From Datura wrightii (Eukaryota > Streptophyta > Magnoliopsida > Solanales > Solanaceae), in contig JASDFA010000016.1 of NCBI GenBank assembly GCA_035772735.1, forward strand, positions 168,521,001 to 168,585,000: a stretch of DNA of 64,000 nt, given 5' to 3'. The first letter of the stretch is position 1. Each line of letters opens with the position of its first letter. The translations under genes and the position numbers were made by a program. Positions 47,243-61,584 of this stretch are shown here, piece after piece. Under the pieces are notes generated by a model that made no database searches, was not told where the DNA came from, and worked only from the letters and a program-made list of their open reading frames with translations.

Positions 47243-48520
47243 CTTTTGATCCTAAAATTAAGAGAACCTTTTTCAAGTTAAGTATGGAGAATAATGAGCA
47301 AGCACAGGGCAACAACCAAAGTGGGTTCCAATGCTTAACTTTGCTAGGCCAAACTTGGAGAATGCTTTTAAAGAGATCATCAAGCCGGCCATCACTGGAA
47401 ACTTTGAGTTGAAGGAAGGGACAATGTGGTTGGTCCAAAATGCTTGCCAATATCAGGGCAAGCCGCAGGAGGATCCTCACAAACATCTGATGACATTTGC
47501 TTAGCTTAGTGAAAACTTTCACTATCAAAACGTGTCAGATGAGTATGTTAAGCTCATGTTTTTTCTGTTCTAGTTGATTGGTGAGGCCAAGTAGTGGCTT
47601 CAGTATTATCCAGCAGGTTCCGTCACCACTTGGGAGGCTCTTTCCAACAAATTCATGAAGAGGTTCTTCTCTTCAAGGAGGACAAAAGATTTGAGAGGGA
47701 AGATCTCTGGTTTTGTACAGAGAGATGGTGAAACCTTGGCTCAGGCTTGGGAACGATATAAGGGCTACTTTAGAGATTTCCCATACCACATGTAGCCGAA
47801 GGAGATTATCAGGCACAATTTTATAGAGGGGCTGAAATCAGAGTCCAAAATCTTGCTTGACGCTATTGCATAGGGAAATTTTTTGTCCAAGGGCTATGAG
47901 GAGATAGAAGCTCTTTTGAATCTCATGTCAGTAGGGAGTCCAAGGCTATCAGGAATCAAGTAGAGGATTCATAGAAGCTAAGGTGCTAAGAAACCTTGAG
48001 GTAGATGGGGTTGCAGCAATCCAAGCAGATATTAGTCAGCACGTGAATGTGATCAGCGATCTTGTAACCATACCAATAGGATGTTAGGTTCAGTAGGTCC
48101 ACCGGGTCCAGAATTCACCACCATCATGTGAGGTGTGTGGAGAAGGCTACGCTTATTAAGGTTGTCCACTAAGCCTAGAGTCTATATGTTTTGTGGGACA
48201 ACAAGGTCGTGGTAGAGGTTTTATAGGTAAAAACTATAACCAGGGGTACCGAAATACAACCAATCTCTTATGGAGAGGATATCAAAATCTCCAAAGTCCC
48301 CAGAATAACTATCTAAGACCTTAGGGCCAGTAGCCTAAGAGTTCACTCAACGAAATGATGAAATAGTGGATGGTTCAGCAGAATCAGGTAGTTAATGAGA
48401 TGCAGAAGTCTATCCACGAGCTGGAGAGACAGATGGGGAAATTTGACCTTCGACAGACTAATAGATCACAAGGATCACTTCTGAGTAACACTGAGAAGAA
48501 CCCTAAGGAAAATGTGAGTG
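47243..48520 (+). pseudogene. gag: Athila gag with in-frame TAG codons, unit 2
   Basis: Counterpart of 14518-15795. The five TAG codons of the main frame are all shared (47502, 47571, 47592, 47793, 47871), so they were present before duplication. The only changes noticed in this segment are A-to-G substitutions at 47566 and 47944. Confidence 0.85.
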
Positions 48521-49362
48521 CAATTTTTTTCCGTAGTGGTTAAAAGTTGGGTAAGGTGATCCCCAGAGATAAGAAAGTTGATGCAGAGCAGGTTGTGACA
48601 TCCAAAAAGGAGGTTGGTGAGTAAAGAAACTCAAAGTTGAAAGTGGTAGAAGCCAGATCACCCCCTCCAACTTCAAAAAGGTTTGAGAAGCAAACGGAGG
48701 ACACAACTTGCCAGAAATTTCTTGATGTGTTAAAGTAGGTACATGTTAACTTACTGTTGGTACAACTTTTGCAGGAAGTTCCAAAATATGCCAAGTATCT
48801 GAAGGATATTATAGAAAACAAAAGGAGGCTTACGGAGTTTGAGACTATGTCTCTCATGTAAGAGTGCAGTTCTCTGGTGCAGAATAAAATTCCAAAGAAG
48901 TTGAAAGACTCCTGGAGATTCACCATTCCAGTGGTTATTAGGAACAGAGAAGTTGGTTCAACACTATGAGACTTGGGTGCAAGCATTAATCTGATGCCTG
49001 CATCCTTGTTCAGAACCTTGGGTTTAGGTGAACCACATCCTACCATAGTGACATTGCAACTTACCGATCGATCTATTGCTTATCCTGATGAAATAATAGA
49101 GGATGTCTTGATCAAGGTGAGACCCTTCATCTTACCGATGGACTTTATAACCCTGGATTATAAAGTAGATGCAGTAGTTCCCCTCATTATGGGAAGAGGA
49201 TTCTCATCCACCACTAATGCAGCTATAAAGGTGAAGTCGGGAAAGATATCGATGACTATACATAGTCAGGAGGCAGTCTTTGAGGTGTTTAGAGCCGCAA
49301 GGATGCCACCTCACTGTGAGGACTTTCACAGTGAGACCAATGGTAGATCTTGGAGGGTGTAA
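48521..49362 (+). pseudogene. Athila aspartic protease region, unit 2
   Basis: Counterpart of 15796-16637. The open core 48973-49362 with DLGASINLMP is identical in translation to unit 1, with the same TGA just before the catalytic Asp. Confidence 0.85.
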
Positions 49363-50761
49363 GTAGGAAATTGAGTAGCATGTCCTGCATGAGAATTTAG
49401 TAGGTTTTCATGATCCTAACTATCTCACTCGAACGAAGGAGTGAGAAGGACTTTTGTTGTGCCGCGATGCTAAATCGGGTGCTATATGGGAGGCAACTTT
49501 TGAATGTCATGCCATGACTATAACTATGGTGCTTGATGGGATACAACCCATCTTTCTAACATTTTTTGATTTTGTAGAGATGAACAGGGCTTTTAAGGCA
49601 AAAAGAGCTGGGAAAATAGCTAAAAAAGTCTAAGTCTAGGGCGAGATACCTGGTTTGGGGTGCCAGGTGTTAAACTTTAGACAATTTTTTTTCAGGTTGG
49701 TGCTATGGGTGGCGCACCGTGCCAAACCCAATCTATGAAGAAAATCTTTTTCTATGTGTGTGGTGAGGTGACTGGCGCGCCGCGCCAAGGGTGTTATGTC
49801 CAAAAATATTTTGTTCAACGGGTCAAAATTTGACCCAAGGACCTTATAATTACTAAAAACCCATGACCCGCATCTTTATTTTGAATCCCCATTCATCCTC
49901 TCTCATTAAAAAGTGAAAAATAAAAAGCAACAAAATCCTCTCTCTTCCCTCACCTAACCTGTAACTCCCTCTTCCTTTTCCCTCCATTGTTGTCTTCTCT
50001 AAGAAGCTTGATGAAGCTAATATCTCCAACTCAAGTAAGTAATTCTCTTCTCCCTTTGTTATTTAGTGTAAAATGGATGCTCCCATACCCTTCTTCCCCA
50101 AGTTAAATACCCAAAATCACCATTGTTGGTGAAAACCTTAAATTTCGTAATATGGGTTTAATTAGCTTTAATCTCGCAAATTCTTCCATGATAATGTGTT
50201 ATCCTTATTGGGTTGCTTATTTTTTGTTGAATGTAGTGATCTGAAGTTGTGGATATATGAAGAATTAAATTTCATGAAATTGGTGGATAGAACATTGATT
50301 GTAGAGAGAGAAAGTGCATAGTTCTTAAATTCTTGAATGTGAAGAATCTTGAGTTGTTGAAAATTCATATTAATTCATTATGGATTGTAGTAAATTTCAT
50401 GTTAATAGTTGAATGAATTGATTGTAACTACTTCAATGTGTGGATTACTTGAGTTATGAATTAAATTTGAGAAGGTGAAAGGAATAGCCAAAGTGAGGCA
50501 TTCTTGAAAAGAAAAGAAAAAAAGAGGAGAGATGTGAAAAGAATTCAAGAACTTGGTTGTACTGTGAAGTTAGTGGATAATTTGGATGTTGAGATTTGGG
50601 ATGATAATGGGGGAAGTCTTGAGTACCCAATTTGACATATTCTCGCTAGTATGCTAGCAAATTAAATGTGGGGTCATTTTGCACCCATTACACCTAATTA
50701 GCTAGTCTTTTTATTCACAAACTAATCTTGTAAAGTTCTTGGTTGTTGATTGGAAGGCGTC
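49363..50761 (+). other. Athila spacer, unit 2
   Basis: Counterpart of 16638-18036. It includes the internal GGCGCGCC-type repeat cluster at 49635-49800. No gene is seen. Confidence 0.65.
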
Positions 50762-51987
50762 ATGGCGTAAAAAGCTTACAAAGGAAAGAAAGTGGAGATC
50801 ACTAGAAAGGGTCTCAAGTGGCTTCAAAAAGGAACAAAAGGATCGAGTTCATCGGTGGCCAAAGGAACCCTTGCTAGGAGATTTGGGGCAAAGGTTGTGG
50901 ATCCTTATGGACTAACATGGTTCAACACACAAAAGGAGGTCAAATATGCTCCTAATAACTGGATTGATGAATTCCTCCTTGCACTTGAGTTCCCCACTAT
51001 CCATGAAAAGGTCCGCGAGTTGGGATTGGGATATATCTTTGCCGAGCCTGAGGAGTGAAACCTCACTTTGGTGAGGGAATTTTATGCAAACTGGGACACT
51101 TCCTTTGGAGAGAGAAATAAGGTCAAAATAAGGGGTCAGGTGGTTCATTTCACTTTTAAGAGATCAATGACTTCCTTGATAACACTTGCAGTAGACCCAT
51201 TCGAGTACTTTATTCTAGTAGAGAAGCCGCACTATTGTGACATTTACCATACTCTATATGATGAGCACTCATCCGCCTATTGGGCAAGGGACCACAAAGG
51301 CACTCACTTCACACTTGCATTCTCCTACTTGAATAAGGAGGTGAAAGTTTGGGTAAAGCTAGTTTGTGCCATGATTCTCCCTGGGACACACATAATAGAG
51401 TTCATTAGAGAGCCAGTCATGTTGGTATATATGCTGATGAAAGGGCTACCAATCAACTTTGGTGTAGTGCTCTAGGACAATATGATGAGATCGAGGGTCA
51501 CCTGTAGGTGGAAGTACTGTTATGGCAGTCTACTGACTCAGTTTTTGAGAGATGCTGGCATTGAGGAAGAAGAGGCAGACCTTCACCTATCTCTAGCAGG
51601 GGTGGGCAAGGTGATGGATATCATGAAGGTAAATGAGCCTATCACTTCTACACCTCCGCTTCTCACTCTAGCTGATCACCAGGCTCGGGATGATAGCTGG
51701 CGAGGACACATATAGATTTGCATCATAGAATTGGATGTCGGCCTACTACTGAGGAGATGGCGGCCCTGGAGGAGCGGTACCCACTCACGAAGAGTGTGAT
51801 GCAGATGTGTAGAGTAGGACCAACTTTTGAGGAGTCATTGGACGATAATTAGGCCATGATGCTTACTGATGGGGTTGATGACTTGGATAATGATGAGGAT
51901 GATGATGATGCCACGGGAGCCATGCAGATGGATGGCGATGATGATGATGATTACGAGTACAATCCTGATAATGATGATTGGGCATAG
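50762..51987 (+). pseudogene. Athila env-like third ORF, unit 2, with an extra stop
   Basis: Counterpart of 18037-19262. It shares the TAA at 50768, the TGA at 51056, the frameshift near 51700 and the later TAG at 51850. In addition it has a private TAG at 51473-51475 where unit 1 has TGG (18748-18750), splitting the 215-codon open stretch into 135 and 77 codons. The Asp-rich end is kept. Confidence 0.8.
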
Positions 51988-53697
51988 CGTCCTGGGAATT
52001 TCCTTTTCTCTACCTACTTAATATATTTGTTTTTGCACTAAGGATAGTGCACCATTTAAAGTGGGGTGGAGGAAAGATTTCCTGTTTTCTCTTTATTTGC
52101 TAAATTCGTAGTAGGCTGTAGCATTAGTTGTCATTCTTGTGGTAGTAGATTTGTGATTGATTAGGTATGGATTGTAATAGATAGTAATGTTGATGACTGA
52201 AAACTTGGATGATGCCTTGTTTTGTCTGCGATGATTTGTCCATCCACTTTTTTTTGTTTTTGTTGTCATAGAGTAGTGGCTTTTCTCGATGATTGATGAA
52301 TGACGACCATCTTAAGATAAATTAGTCATGTTTTTTTTTATTTTTTTATTATTGAATCATACATAAATCACTTGTGTGCTCTTTGATATTCCACTTAGCG
52401 GCTATGCTAGAGTAAATAATATGGTCATCTTAATTACATAAGTTAGAATTCCATGAGAGACACATATAGTTCTTTTACTCGACTCAATACTCTTTTAAGT
52501 CTTAATAATGAAAAAGATGTCATTCAATGTGATTGTATGATGTGTAGCTATAGGAAACCGACTAGACTTTTAATGCCATGTGAGATGAGCTTAATTGTTG
52601 TGATTTTTTCATAATGTAGCATCTAGAACTTGCCTTAATGTATGCTAGATAGCTAGTTGTTAAAGAGTTAAGAGATGATTAAGGCGTTTCTTTGAAAAAA
52701 GCCATGTTTTTCATGTTTGTTTTACCTTCCTGAACATTATCCCTAGTTAACCCAGTTGGGCCATAAGCCTTATTCTTTTCTTAGCCACAAAAGTAGCCTA
52801 TTCTCTTTTGTTGTGTGACCTCTAGAATTATTTATCCAAAATAGTCGTAGGCACTTTGAGACTTGAAAGTGAAGGTCCACCAATGTATGAGTGATAAGGG
52901 AAAGGAAAGAAAGAAGAATTGTGTGGAAAGTAAGAAGAGAAAGTAGGAAGAAGGGGTGCCCAAAATATATTGTTTAGTTTCCGCTAGGACTATGAAAGAG
53001 AGAGTTTTAATAGTGAATATCCTTATTGATTCTACGAGCAGAAACTAGCAGTCAAGTAGTGAATAAAGGGGCATGAAAGAAAAAATAAAAATGGTGAGTA
53101 GAATGAAAGGTGAAAAACATAGGGAAAAAGTGGTGGACATGAAAGATGAAAAATGTCTTAAACCTGCTTAGAATTTGTAGTCACTATCAAAGAAAATTAT
53201 TCTTACCCATCCCTTAGACGATATTACAACCAAAAGTCCTTATGATCTTAATCTCTTGAAATAACTAAGTAGTCTAGGTGTAAATAAAGGGCAAGCTTAT
53301 GGTATGTTGCATATGTATAATACATTGTTTTTGAGTGTGATTATGCCTTGATTATTATGTTCCATGCTTTGCATTGATAATTTGAGTGAGGAACATCACT
53401 AAAGTGAGGGGCACAAGATGTCTAAGTCGGTGTACTATATGTTGCATATTCCATAATCATGTTGTCCCTATTTTGAAAAATATGAGTCGGTTATAGAAGT
53501 TGTGTAGTCTTGAATGTGAAAATTCTGCATGTGCTTGATGTGAATTTCTATAAGTTGATGAACCACTTAATCATATGCTCTATCCTAGTTGGTTGAGTGT
53601 GAATTTATAGAGGTGACATGTGGTGAGAAAATATGAGTTTGTGCATAGAATTGAGGATTGTTCGAGGACGAACAATGGTTTAAGTGTGAGGTGGTGA
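51988..53697 (+). other. Athila 3' non-coding region, unit 2
   Basis: Counterpart of 19263-20972. No gene; same T-runs and purine-rich stretch, and the same GTTCGAGGACGAACAA dyad before the LTR. Confidence 0.65.
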
Positions 53698-54329
53698 TGT
53701 TGGGCATATTCTTCTGCCCATTTGCCATGTTTTTACCCATATTTTGACTTGTTTTGAGTTCATAATCCTTATGAAATGCATGGATTCATATTTTTGTGTT
53801 TCTTTTGAGCTAACAAATATTTTTAGATGTTTTGAGTAGAAAATCAAGGAAAAAGGACCCAAAAATGACCAAAGGTGTGAAGAAAGAAGAGTTTGCAAAA
53901 ATTGGCCTAGTGCTATAGCCGGTGTGGCGCGCCAACCCCTAATCTTCAGAGGACTCTGCACCAAAGTTGGTTCTATGGGTTGTGTGGTGTGCTAGGTCCT
54001 GAACTTCAGAGGAGAATTTAATCAACACCTTGGTGAGATGGATGGTGTGGCGCGCCAGAAGCATCCTAGACTTAGGAAAATTTTCCAACATTTTGGTGCT
54101 TTGGATGGAGTGGCGCACCAGAAGGGTTCAAATCCTCGAAAATTTGACTATCACTCTAGTGCTTTGAGTGGCATGGGGCACTCAGAGAATCTAGAGGCTT
54201 AGAAATTTGACTAACTACTTGGTGCATTGGCTGGTGTGGGGTGCCCGGAGCCAAACTGGACAGATTTTGCTGATTTTTAAAGCCAATTATTTGAGCAAAA
54301 AAGAATCATTTGAGGGCTCACTTATAAAT
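53698..54329 (+). repeat. Truncated Athila 3' LTR, unit 2
   Basis: Counterpart of 20973-21604, interrupted at the same base by TGTTACACC. Confidence 0.85.
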
Positions 54330-56961
54330 TGTTACACCCCGTAAATTCCCGGCATATAGATGGCCTAATTACGTGTTGGTTAAGAGTATTTGAAAATCAT
54401 ACATGCTAGAAAAAGGCCCAGGGAAAGATCGGACCAGTGCCAAGTCGGCGCGTCGCAAGGCAAAATGCGACTTATAAATTGCATTCCAGGAATGCAACTT
54501 ATAAATCGCATTCCAAGAATGCGACTTATAAATCGGATTCTCTGAATGTGATTTACAGTGTCTATTATATAAGCCCCTCCACTTCGGTTTTTAAAGTTGC
54601 AATTCTTATAATTTCCAGCTAAAACAGAGAGAAAATCAGAGAGGAAGAGGAATGAAGGTTTCTTGATAATTTCCGTCTGATTACGCCGTCAAACGCGGTC
54701 TAAACTCAAATTAACCTCAGGTACCGAGGTATTTAGCAGCAGGGAGCATTCCTACGGATTTTGTTTCGTGAAATACGGCCGATGAATCGTCGTGCTACCG
54801 GGCTAAGATAAGTGGAATTGCTCCAAACTAGTGTCTATGTGCTCCTAACTGTGAAGTGAATACTTCTCCCTTCTGGACTTCTGAAAAATAGCAAGTCTTC
54901 GACCGTCTTTCGATAAGCCTAAGTTTAGGCTATAATTTTATCGAAAGTGATGTTGTTCTTCAGAATAAGGTTATATTTAGTACTAATTGACGTATATATG
55001 AATGCAGTTGGGAGAAATAGCTGGAGTACTGACTGAGCCTCGTCCGACAGTCGAGTAACTCGAGGCTAAGGTATGTAAAGCTAGTTCCTTCGGCAAGTTA
55101 GTAGCTTTAGCCTTGTATAGTACAATAAACTCCGTAGTAGAATTCCCGGAGTTGAATGTTAAGTATTGTGCAAAGTTCAGTAAACCTAGTTTGCGTTGTT
55201 ATATCGTATTCAGTCTGAAAGTTAGAAAAGTATGCGCCCGAGGGCAAGTTAGTATTTCAGATTCAGTATAGCCTATTACGTGATTAGCAAGCATGTAGTA
55301 GAATATAAGAAACAGATTTTCATAATAAAAGTCAATAAAGAAAGATCAGATAGACAGACAGTTATGGCTACAGATTAGCCATTCAGACAGATAGTATCTT
55401 GGCTACAAATTAGCTGAACAATTAAACAGAGGTTACAGAATCAGTATAATTAGTAAGAATTAGCTCAGTGTAGAAACAGATCAGAATAAGAAGTTAGATT
55501 CCAGATAGTCTTTTCAGTTATACATGCCTGCTATTTTTATGTGCTATTTGGTTGTTGAGACTTGTTGTGGCATGTGGGTGTCCCTTTTAGCATCCCCACT
55601 GCCCCTGGGTTATAGTTGTGTCGATACCAGATTCAGATACCGCCACTAGCTGGGCGATGCCGTCCGCCTAGAGGACGATGATGGCCGACCACCATGATAA
55701 TACGGTCCAGACCACCCTGCTTGCAGTGGTAGTTCAGTTTACTCTGCGCAGAGCCAGTCCACCCTGTTTACAGGGGAAGAACACTCTGTGTGCGCTTGTG
55801 GCCGGGGGCAGTTTCAGATACAGATTTTTATAAAATCACCCTGTTGCGTGCTTGCACCCAGGGGCAGTTTTTACTACACACCCCGCGTGCACCTGCGCCC
55901 ATAGGTAGCAGTCTTCGGACTCAGACACAGTTTATTGTCAGAGGCCAAGGCCTGAGCTACGTACCCAAGGGGACCGGTAGGAGGAGCTCACAATTATCAG
56001 ATGAGTGGAGTGACTTATTTTTGGTTGGTTTAGACCCGGGTAGGGGTAAATAGATTGTGTGTTGGTTGGCACCTTCCGGCTTATGGGGGTCGGTCAGGTA
56101 TTATGTGTATTATTATGTATACCTCTATGTGCTATTAGATACTGATAGACAGTGGGACGACACGGCATCAGGTACGCTCAGTTTAGTTATGGAATAAATA
56201 AACTCTCCCCAGTTATTCTCAGCTAGATAGACTCAGCTACGTTCTGCTTATATGTCATGTTACTATAGTTATCCATTTCAGTTGTGTATTACAGTTTCTT
56301 TACATGCTCAGTACCTGCGATACTGACGCCCAGTGGGGCGCTGCATTACTTGCCTGCAGGTACTCATAGACAAGGAGGCAATCCCTCGTGATTCCAGTCA
56401 GCTATTGAGTATTCAGCTCCTGTCATCCGGAGCCTGAATTCCAGAGGTGTATTTCATTTTCTTTTGTTGTACAGTACGGGTAGATCGGGGCCCTATCCTG
56501 ATCATTTCTATTGTTATTCCTAGAGGCTTGTAGTCTGTATATATTTCCCTGTGGTCAGTCGAGCCGGTCATGTGAGGCCGTGCAGCTTGTTATAGTTATT
56601 TGTTATTTCTGTTCCTGTTGGCCGTGTGTGGCCATAACCAGTCAGTAGTGGTGACCTTTCCGGTCACGTAATTATTTAGCCTGCCATTGTTAAGTTACAG
56701 AGAACTAGACAGCATGGTGGCCTTGCCGGCCCGCATAGGTTCCCTTGACAGTAGTATGTTTCTGGTTAGCTGTTTTTCAGGTACAGGTGGCTATAGGCCT
56801 GTTGGCCGGAGGCTGTGTTTATAGCCGTTATATAGCCCTTTATTTCCAGGAATTTGAGTTAGAGCCAGCCAGGCACCAGATGTACTTTGGCTCACCAGAT
56901 AGCAGTCTAGGTCCTACTAGGGCACCAGGTGCCAGTCATACCCCCAGGGCGGGGCGTGACA
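54330..56961 (+). repeat. Tekay-like LTR, first copy, unit 2
   Basis: Counterpart of 21605-24236, with the three-unit palindromic sub-repeat array at 54465-54556 and a TATA-like box at 54566-54573. The Met-tRNA primer site TGGTATCAGAGC is at 56966-56977. Confidence 0.88.
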
Positions 56962-56977
56962 AACTTGGTATCAGAGC

Positions 56978-59630
56978 AGGTCATGTCGCAGGGAGTCTAC
57001 AAGCCGTGCTAAGTAGAGTCTTGTCTATGGATGTGTTGTGCACCACATACTATAGACAGGAGGCTGCGAGGCATGATAGGATGGTTACTCTTCCTTCTCA
57101 GCTAGTCGTGCTTTAGAGCGGTACAGTATAGGGTTGAGTCCCTAAAAACTTACTGTATTCTTTGATTACAGAAACAGAGGCAGATCAGCATTACCCTATA
57201 ACAGGCAGAAGATCAGATATAGCAACAAAAGAGGGCATCAGCCAGTTACAAGATACTTACAGTAGCAGGAAAAGGTACCAGAGACCTCCCAACGTGATAC
57301 CTTTATCGGTACTATTCCCACTATACGTTGATAACGTCAGAATAGGAAGTCAGAAGTATAATGTACATACGAGTTGATTTATTTATTAGCTATATAAGAT
57401 CTGATTAAGATTACGGACAAGGTCAGACTATCAGATAAGTATGAGAAAGAAAGGGAAATGCAGGAATCCCAAACACATCTTTTCAGATGTGGTACAGTTA
57501 TATGTTTCTATCTGTTGCAACAACAAAAGGGCTATTCCTACCTCTTGACCTTGATTCCAGTACAGTAAAGGGGCATAAGAATTGAGGTGAGGCTGCCCAA
57601 AACAAGCAGTAAGTGAAGATAGATTGATTAATTCCAGTAAGTGTTAGTGAGCGTAAAGAGAAAGTAAGACTGTTAGCTTACCCGAAGTAGGGGTAAAAGA
57701 CCTGCTAGTGATGAATGCCTAGTAATAGTCAAGTTCGAGTCAGAAAAAGGCCAAGTCCGCCATATATGCTAACAGATAGCAAGACATACCTGTAAGATTA
57801 TAGTTATGATCCAGTTGTGACATCGAAAGATAGAGAGGTCATGTGAATCAGATGGGCCTGACTATAATCCAGAAGAAGTATAGTCCGAGGCTTGATCAGT
57901 AATCTCATTAACAACAAAAGGCAGGCACCTTGAACCCCAGAACTTAGCTCAAGTGAGATGAGGGGAGAAAGCAGGAATACTAAATTTTGTGGGGTAAATA
58001 GAATCACCCCCAAATTGACAGAATATCGTATTACGGACTAAGCCTCGGATTCACAGATAGAAGACATTAAGATTGTGGTCCAGAATGCTGCAGTATGTTC
58101 GCTTATGGGGAAGTTAAGAAATTACCGATACAACGAATTTAATCTAGTGTGGCCTAGAAATAAGGCCCAGCAGACAGTCATGGGCTCTCAATATATGCCA
58201 AGTAAGGCCACAAGATTCGAACGTTGACCCCACATCGCAAGAGTGGCGGAATTTCAAACAGCAAACAATAACTAAAGTGTTTATGTTTGTTACTTTCAGA
58301 ATGGGGTGACAATACAATGAAATGTTAAGAGAAGGCAGGAGGTATTATTAGACCATAGAAGCAGTATATCATGTACAATATGAAATTTAGCAAAGTGTGT
58401 CAGAGATTACGTATCACTACAGAATTCAGTATGTATTGTACGTATTTGTTAATATATATCTGTGCAGATAATAATTATGTTGTGAGCAGCTGCTAATAGG
58501 GGTTACAATCACACAGATGCATATTAGTGCTGGGAAGTATATAAAAATTGCATTGCAGGACCCCTTGCCAAAATAAAAAGAGAAAAGAGAGAGAAGAAAA
58601 AGAGAAAAGAGAAAAGAAGGGGCAAGTTAAGTGTGATTTACGTATGAATCCATAGAAACTGTCTCAGCTCTTAGTTATTAAGTTAATAGACTTATATGTT
58701 GTTTCCAGATCTAGGTTTTAGAAGCTTATAAGAGTTAGTAACCTGAATCAGGTAATTAGATGATAATGGCGCAGTTAGGCGGTCTACCGACCAGCTGGCG
58801 CCTGTATTAGCAGGGAAGCATCTCTAAAGATCGATAACACTAGCGCAGGTGCCAGAACCAAAATTAGAGACTGAATAGGTATACTTCAGAGATTAGCAAT
58901 ACTAGAATTGTTCTAGTATGTTAAGTGGCCATACATCATTTTCCCAGCCTTGTAGGTGAGAGTCCACCTTAGTTAAACTAGCAGTTATTACAAGGAATAC
59001 CCTGCAAGTCAGACAAGCCCGTGGGCAACCCAAGAAAGGGGTCCACATCAGTAGTCAGTGACAGACTAGTACTTCAGCTGGTTCTCATAAGATATTCAGA
59101 TACAGAGCCCTAGCAGAAGGCCAGTATTTACATAATAGCTCATAAGACCGGGAATTCCCCAGAATAGCATTATAAATCCAAGTGGATACACACAAGGCAT
59201 AAGAAATTGATAGTACCCTGCTAGCACAGTGTTTATTAAGACCAGGAGATCAGTAGACTCCCCGTGAAGATCCAGAGATTGATCGCCTGGGAGTAAGTTT
59301 GATTAAGCCCATCCTTACAGTGGTTCAAGCAAAATAACAAAGCAATTAGATGCCCACAAGTCTGCAGTTATGCATGAACTATAAGTACTCAAGTAGAACA
59401 GTTAGAGCATTGTTAGACTACTGCCACATTTGGGTCATTCAACCCGACTATTCAGTTATTTAAGGTTATGCAGCCAGATCATTAGAGGTCATGATCAATA
59501 TCGGGATCCTCTGATCAGATAAAGGCACAAGGTGCGCAGACAGTCGTTCAGGTTATCCCAGCAACAAGTAGCCTTAGCATGTGGCCGGAAGGCCAGATAA
59601 GCTCTAGCTACGCTTGTAAACTACCTGTCG
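56978..59630 (+). other. 5' internal region without recognisable gag/RT, unit 2
   Basis: Counterpart of 24253-26904. One A is present near 58317 that unit 1 lacks (GACAATACAATG here and at 32868, GACATACAATG at 25591), so unit 1 lost it. Confidence 0.65.
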
Positions 59631-61312
59631 ATCTCTTCGGCAAGACAAGCCAGTATGACCGTCAATTATATGTCGAGCTCTCTAAGTATGAAAATGTTAT
59701 ATCAATCAAGAAGAGGTAATAGAGCAGCAAACGCTCTTAGCTATAGATCTATTAGGAGTGTAGCGTATGTGCAACCCGAGCAATGGGAGTTGGTCAGGGA
59801 GATACATCAATTGGTCAATTTAGCCGTTCGTGTAATAAAAATGAAGGACAACAGAGCGGTAATCCAGAACACCGTTGTGTCGTCCTTAGTTGTGGAGGTA
59901 AGAGAACGGCAATATGCAAATCCTGACCTGGTCTAGCTTAAGGACAGAATCCTGCAAGGGAAGCGCTAGATTTACAAATAACAGAGGATGGACTGCTGCA
60001 TTGTAAAAACTGTCTATGTGTTCCAGATGTTTCAGGCCTCCGCCATCAGATCATGAACAAGGTGCACTGCACCAGCAACTATTTTCTCCACCCTGGCGCG
60101 ACAAAAAATTTACCATGATATCAAAGAAAACTACTAGTTGCTAGATAAAAAAAAAGAATTTGCTGAATTTGTAGCCCGGTGTGCTAACTGCCAGCAGGTG
60201 AAAGCAGAACATAAGAAACCAGGCGGTTTGACTCAGGCTATAGTTGTGCCTCTCTGGAAGTGAGAAGCAGTAAATATGGTTTTTGTGGCAGGATTACCCC
60301 GTACTAAACATGGAGATGACTCTATATGGGTGATAGTTGACAGATTGACCGAATCAGCTCATTTCCTGCCAGTGGAAACTACTTTCTCGGCCAGATTATG
60401 CGGAGTTGTATATCCGAGAAATAGTCAGGTTGCACGGAGTACCAGTATCCATTATTTCAGACAGAGGAGCACAATTTACGACTAGATTCTGGCAGTCGTT
60501 TTAGAAAGGTTTGGGAACGCAGATTAATTTGGCCACAGCATTCCACCCTCAGACAGATGGACAGGCGGAACGCACAATTCAGACGCTCGAAGATATGTTG
60601 CGAGCGTGTGTGTTAGATTTCGGTGGTAGTTGGGTTGAGCATTTGCCCCTAATTGAGTTTGCTTATAATAATAGCTATCACTTAGCTATCCAGATGGCGC
60701 CTTTCGAGGCTTTATACGGGCAAAAATGCAGATCGCCGATTGGCTGGTTTGAAATAGGAAAATCAGCGTTGATTGGGCCAGACATTGTTCAGCAGTCAGA
60801 GGAGAAGGTAAAACTTATCAGAGAATGCCTACTGACTGCACAGAGCCGCCAGAAGTCATATGCAGACGTGCGGCGTAGAAACCTGGAATTTGATGTGAAT
60901 GACTAGGTATTTTTGAAAGTATCCCCAATGAAAGGGGTGATGAGATTCGGCAAGAAAGGTAAGCTCAGTCCAAATTTTGTTGGGCCTTATCAGATTCGTC
61001 GAAGAATAGACCAAGTGGCAGATGAGTTGAACTTGCCTCCAGAGTTAGAATCCGTTCATCCGGTCATGTATCCATGTTGAGGTAATGCATAGGAGACTCG
61101 TCCAGAGCAGTCCCAGTCCAGGATATCCGGGTTACAGAAGAGCTGGCCTACAAAGAGGTTCCAATAGCTATCCTAGACAGACAGATTCACAGATTAGAAC
61201 TAAAGATATTGCGTCTGTCAAAGTATTGTGGAGTAACAGGAACCAAGAAGAGATGACGTGGGAAGCGGAGGAAGATATGAAAGCTAGATATCCTCACTTA
61301 TTCCAGGCCTAG
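59631..61312 (+). pseudogene. pol: Tekay-like pol 3' part, unit 2
   Basis: Counterpart of 26905-28586 with the same broken integrase and chromodomain-like tail; the longest open piece is 60511-60906 (AFHPQTDGQAERTIQTLEDM). The stop after the VPLWK box reads TGA here and TAA in unit 1, both where Trp is expected. All major frame breaks are shared. Confidence 0.88.
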
Positions 61313-61584
61313 CAAGGCGACAGGTATGTCAGTATCGTTACCTATGCAGTACCTTACAGTTGTTTATATATAAGTGAGAGAAATTGATGTTTAGCTATCA
61401 AATGAATCTTGTAGTATCGTGTGGAGTACCTGTATTGGACTTTTCTGTATTTCAGTTTTTTTGGGATAGTCCAGATTATAGGGGAAACTCTGCCGAAATT
61501 TTCCTAAGAACAAGTTTAGCTAATTGAGTAGTCCTCTATATAGCAGTTTACATTCGAGGACGAATGTTCTTAAGGGGGGGAGAA
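61313..61584 (+). other. 3' UTR and polypurine tract, unit 2
   Basis: Counterpart of 28587-28858; the purine run AAGGGGGGGAGAA is at 61572-61584. Confidence 0.85.

Larger units (their letters stand above)
45467..54329 (+). mobile_element. Athila-like element, unit 2
   Basis: Counterpart of 12742-21604 with identical architecture: 5' LTR, primer site, gag, protease, spacer, env-like ORF, 3' non-coding region, truncated 3' LTR. RT to integrase are missing here as well, so the deletion predates the duplication. Confidence 0.88.
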
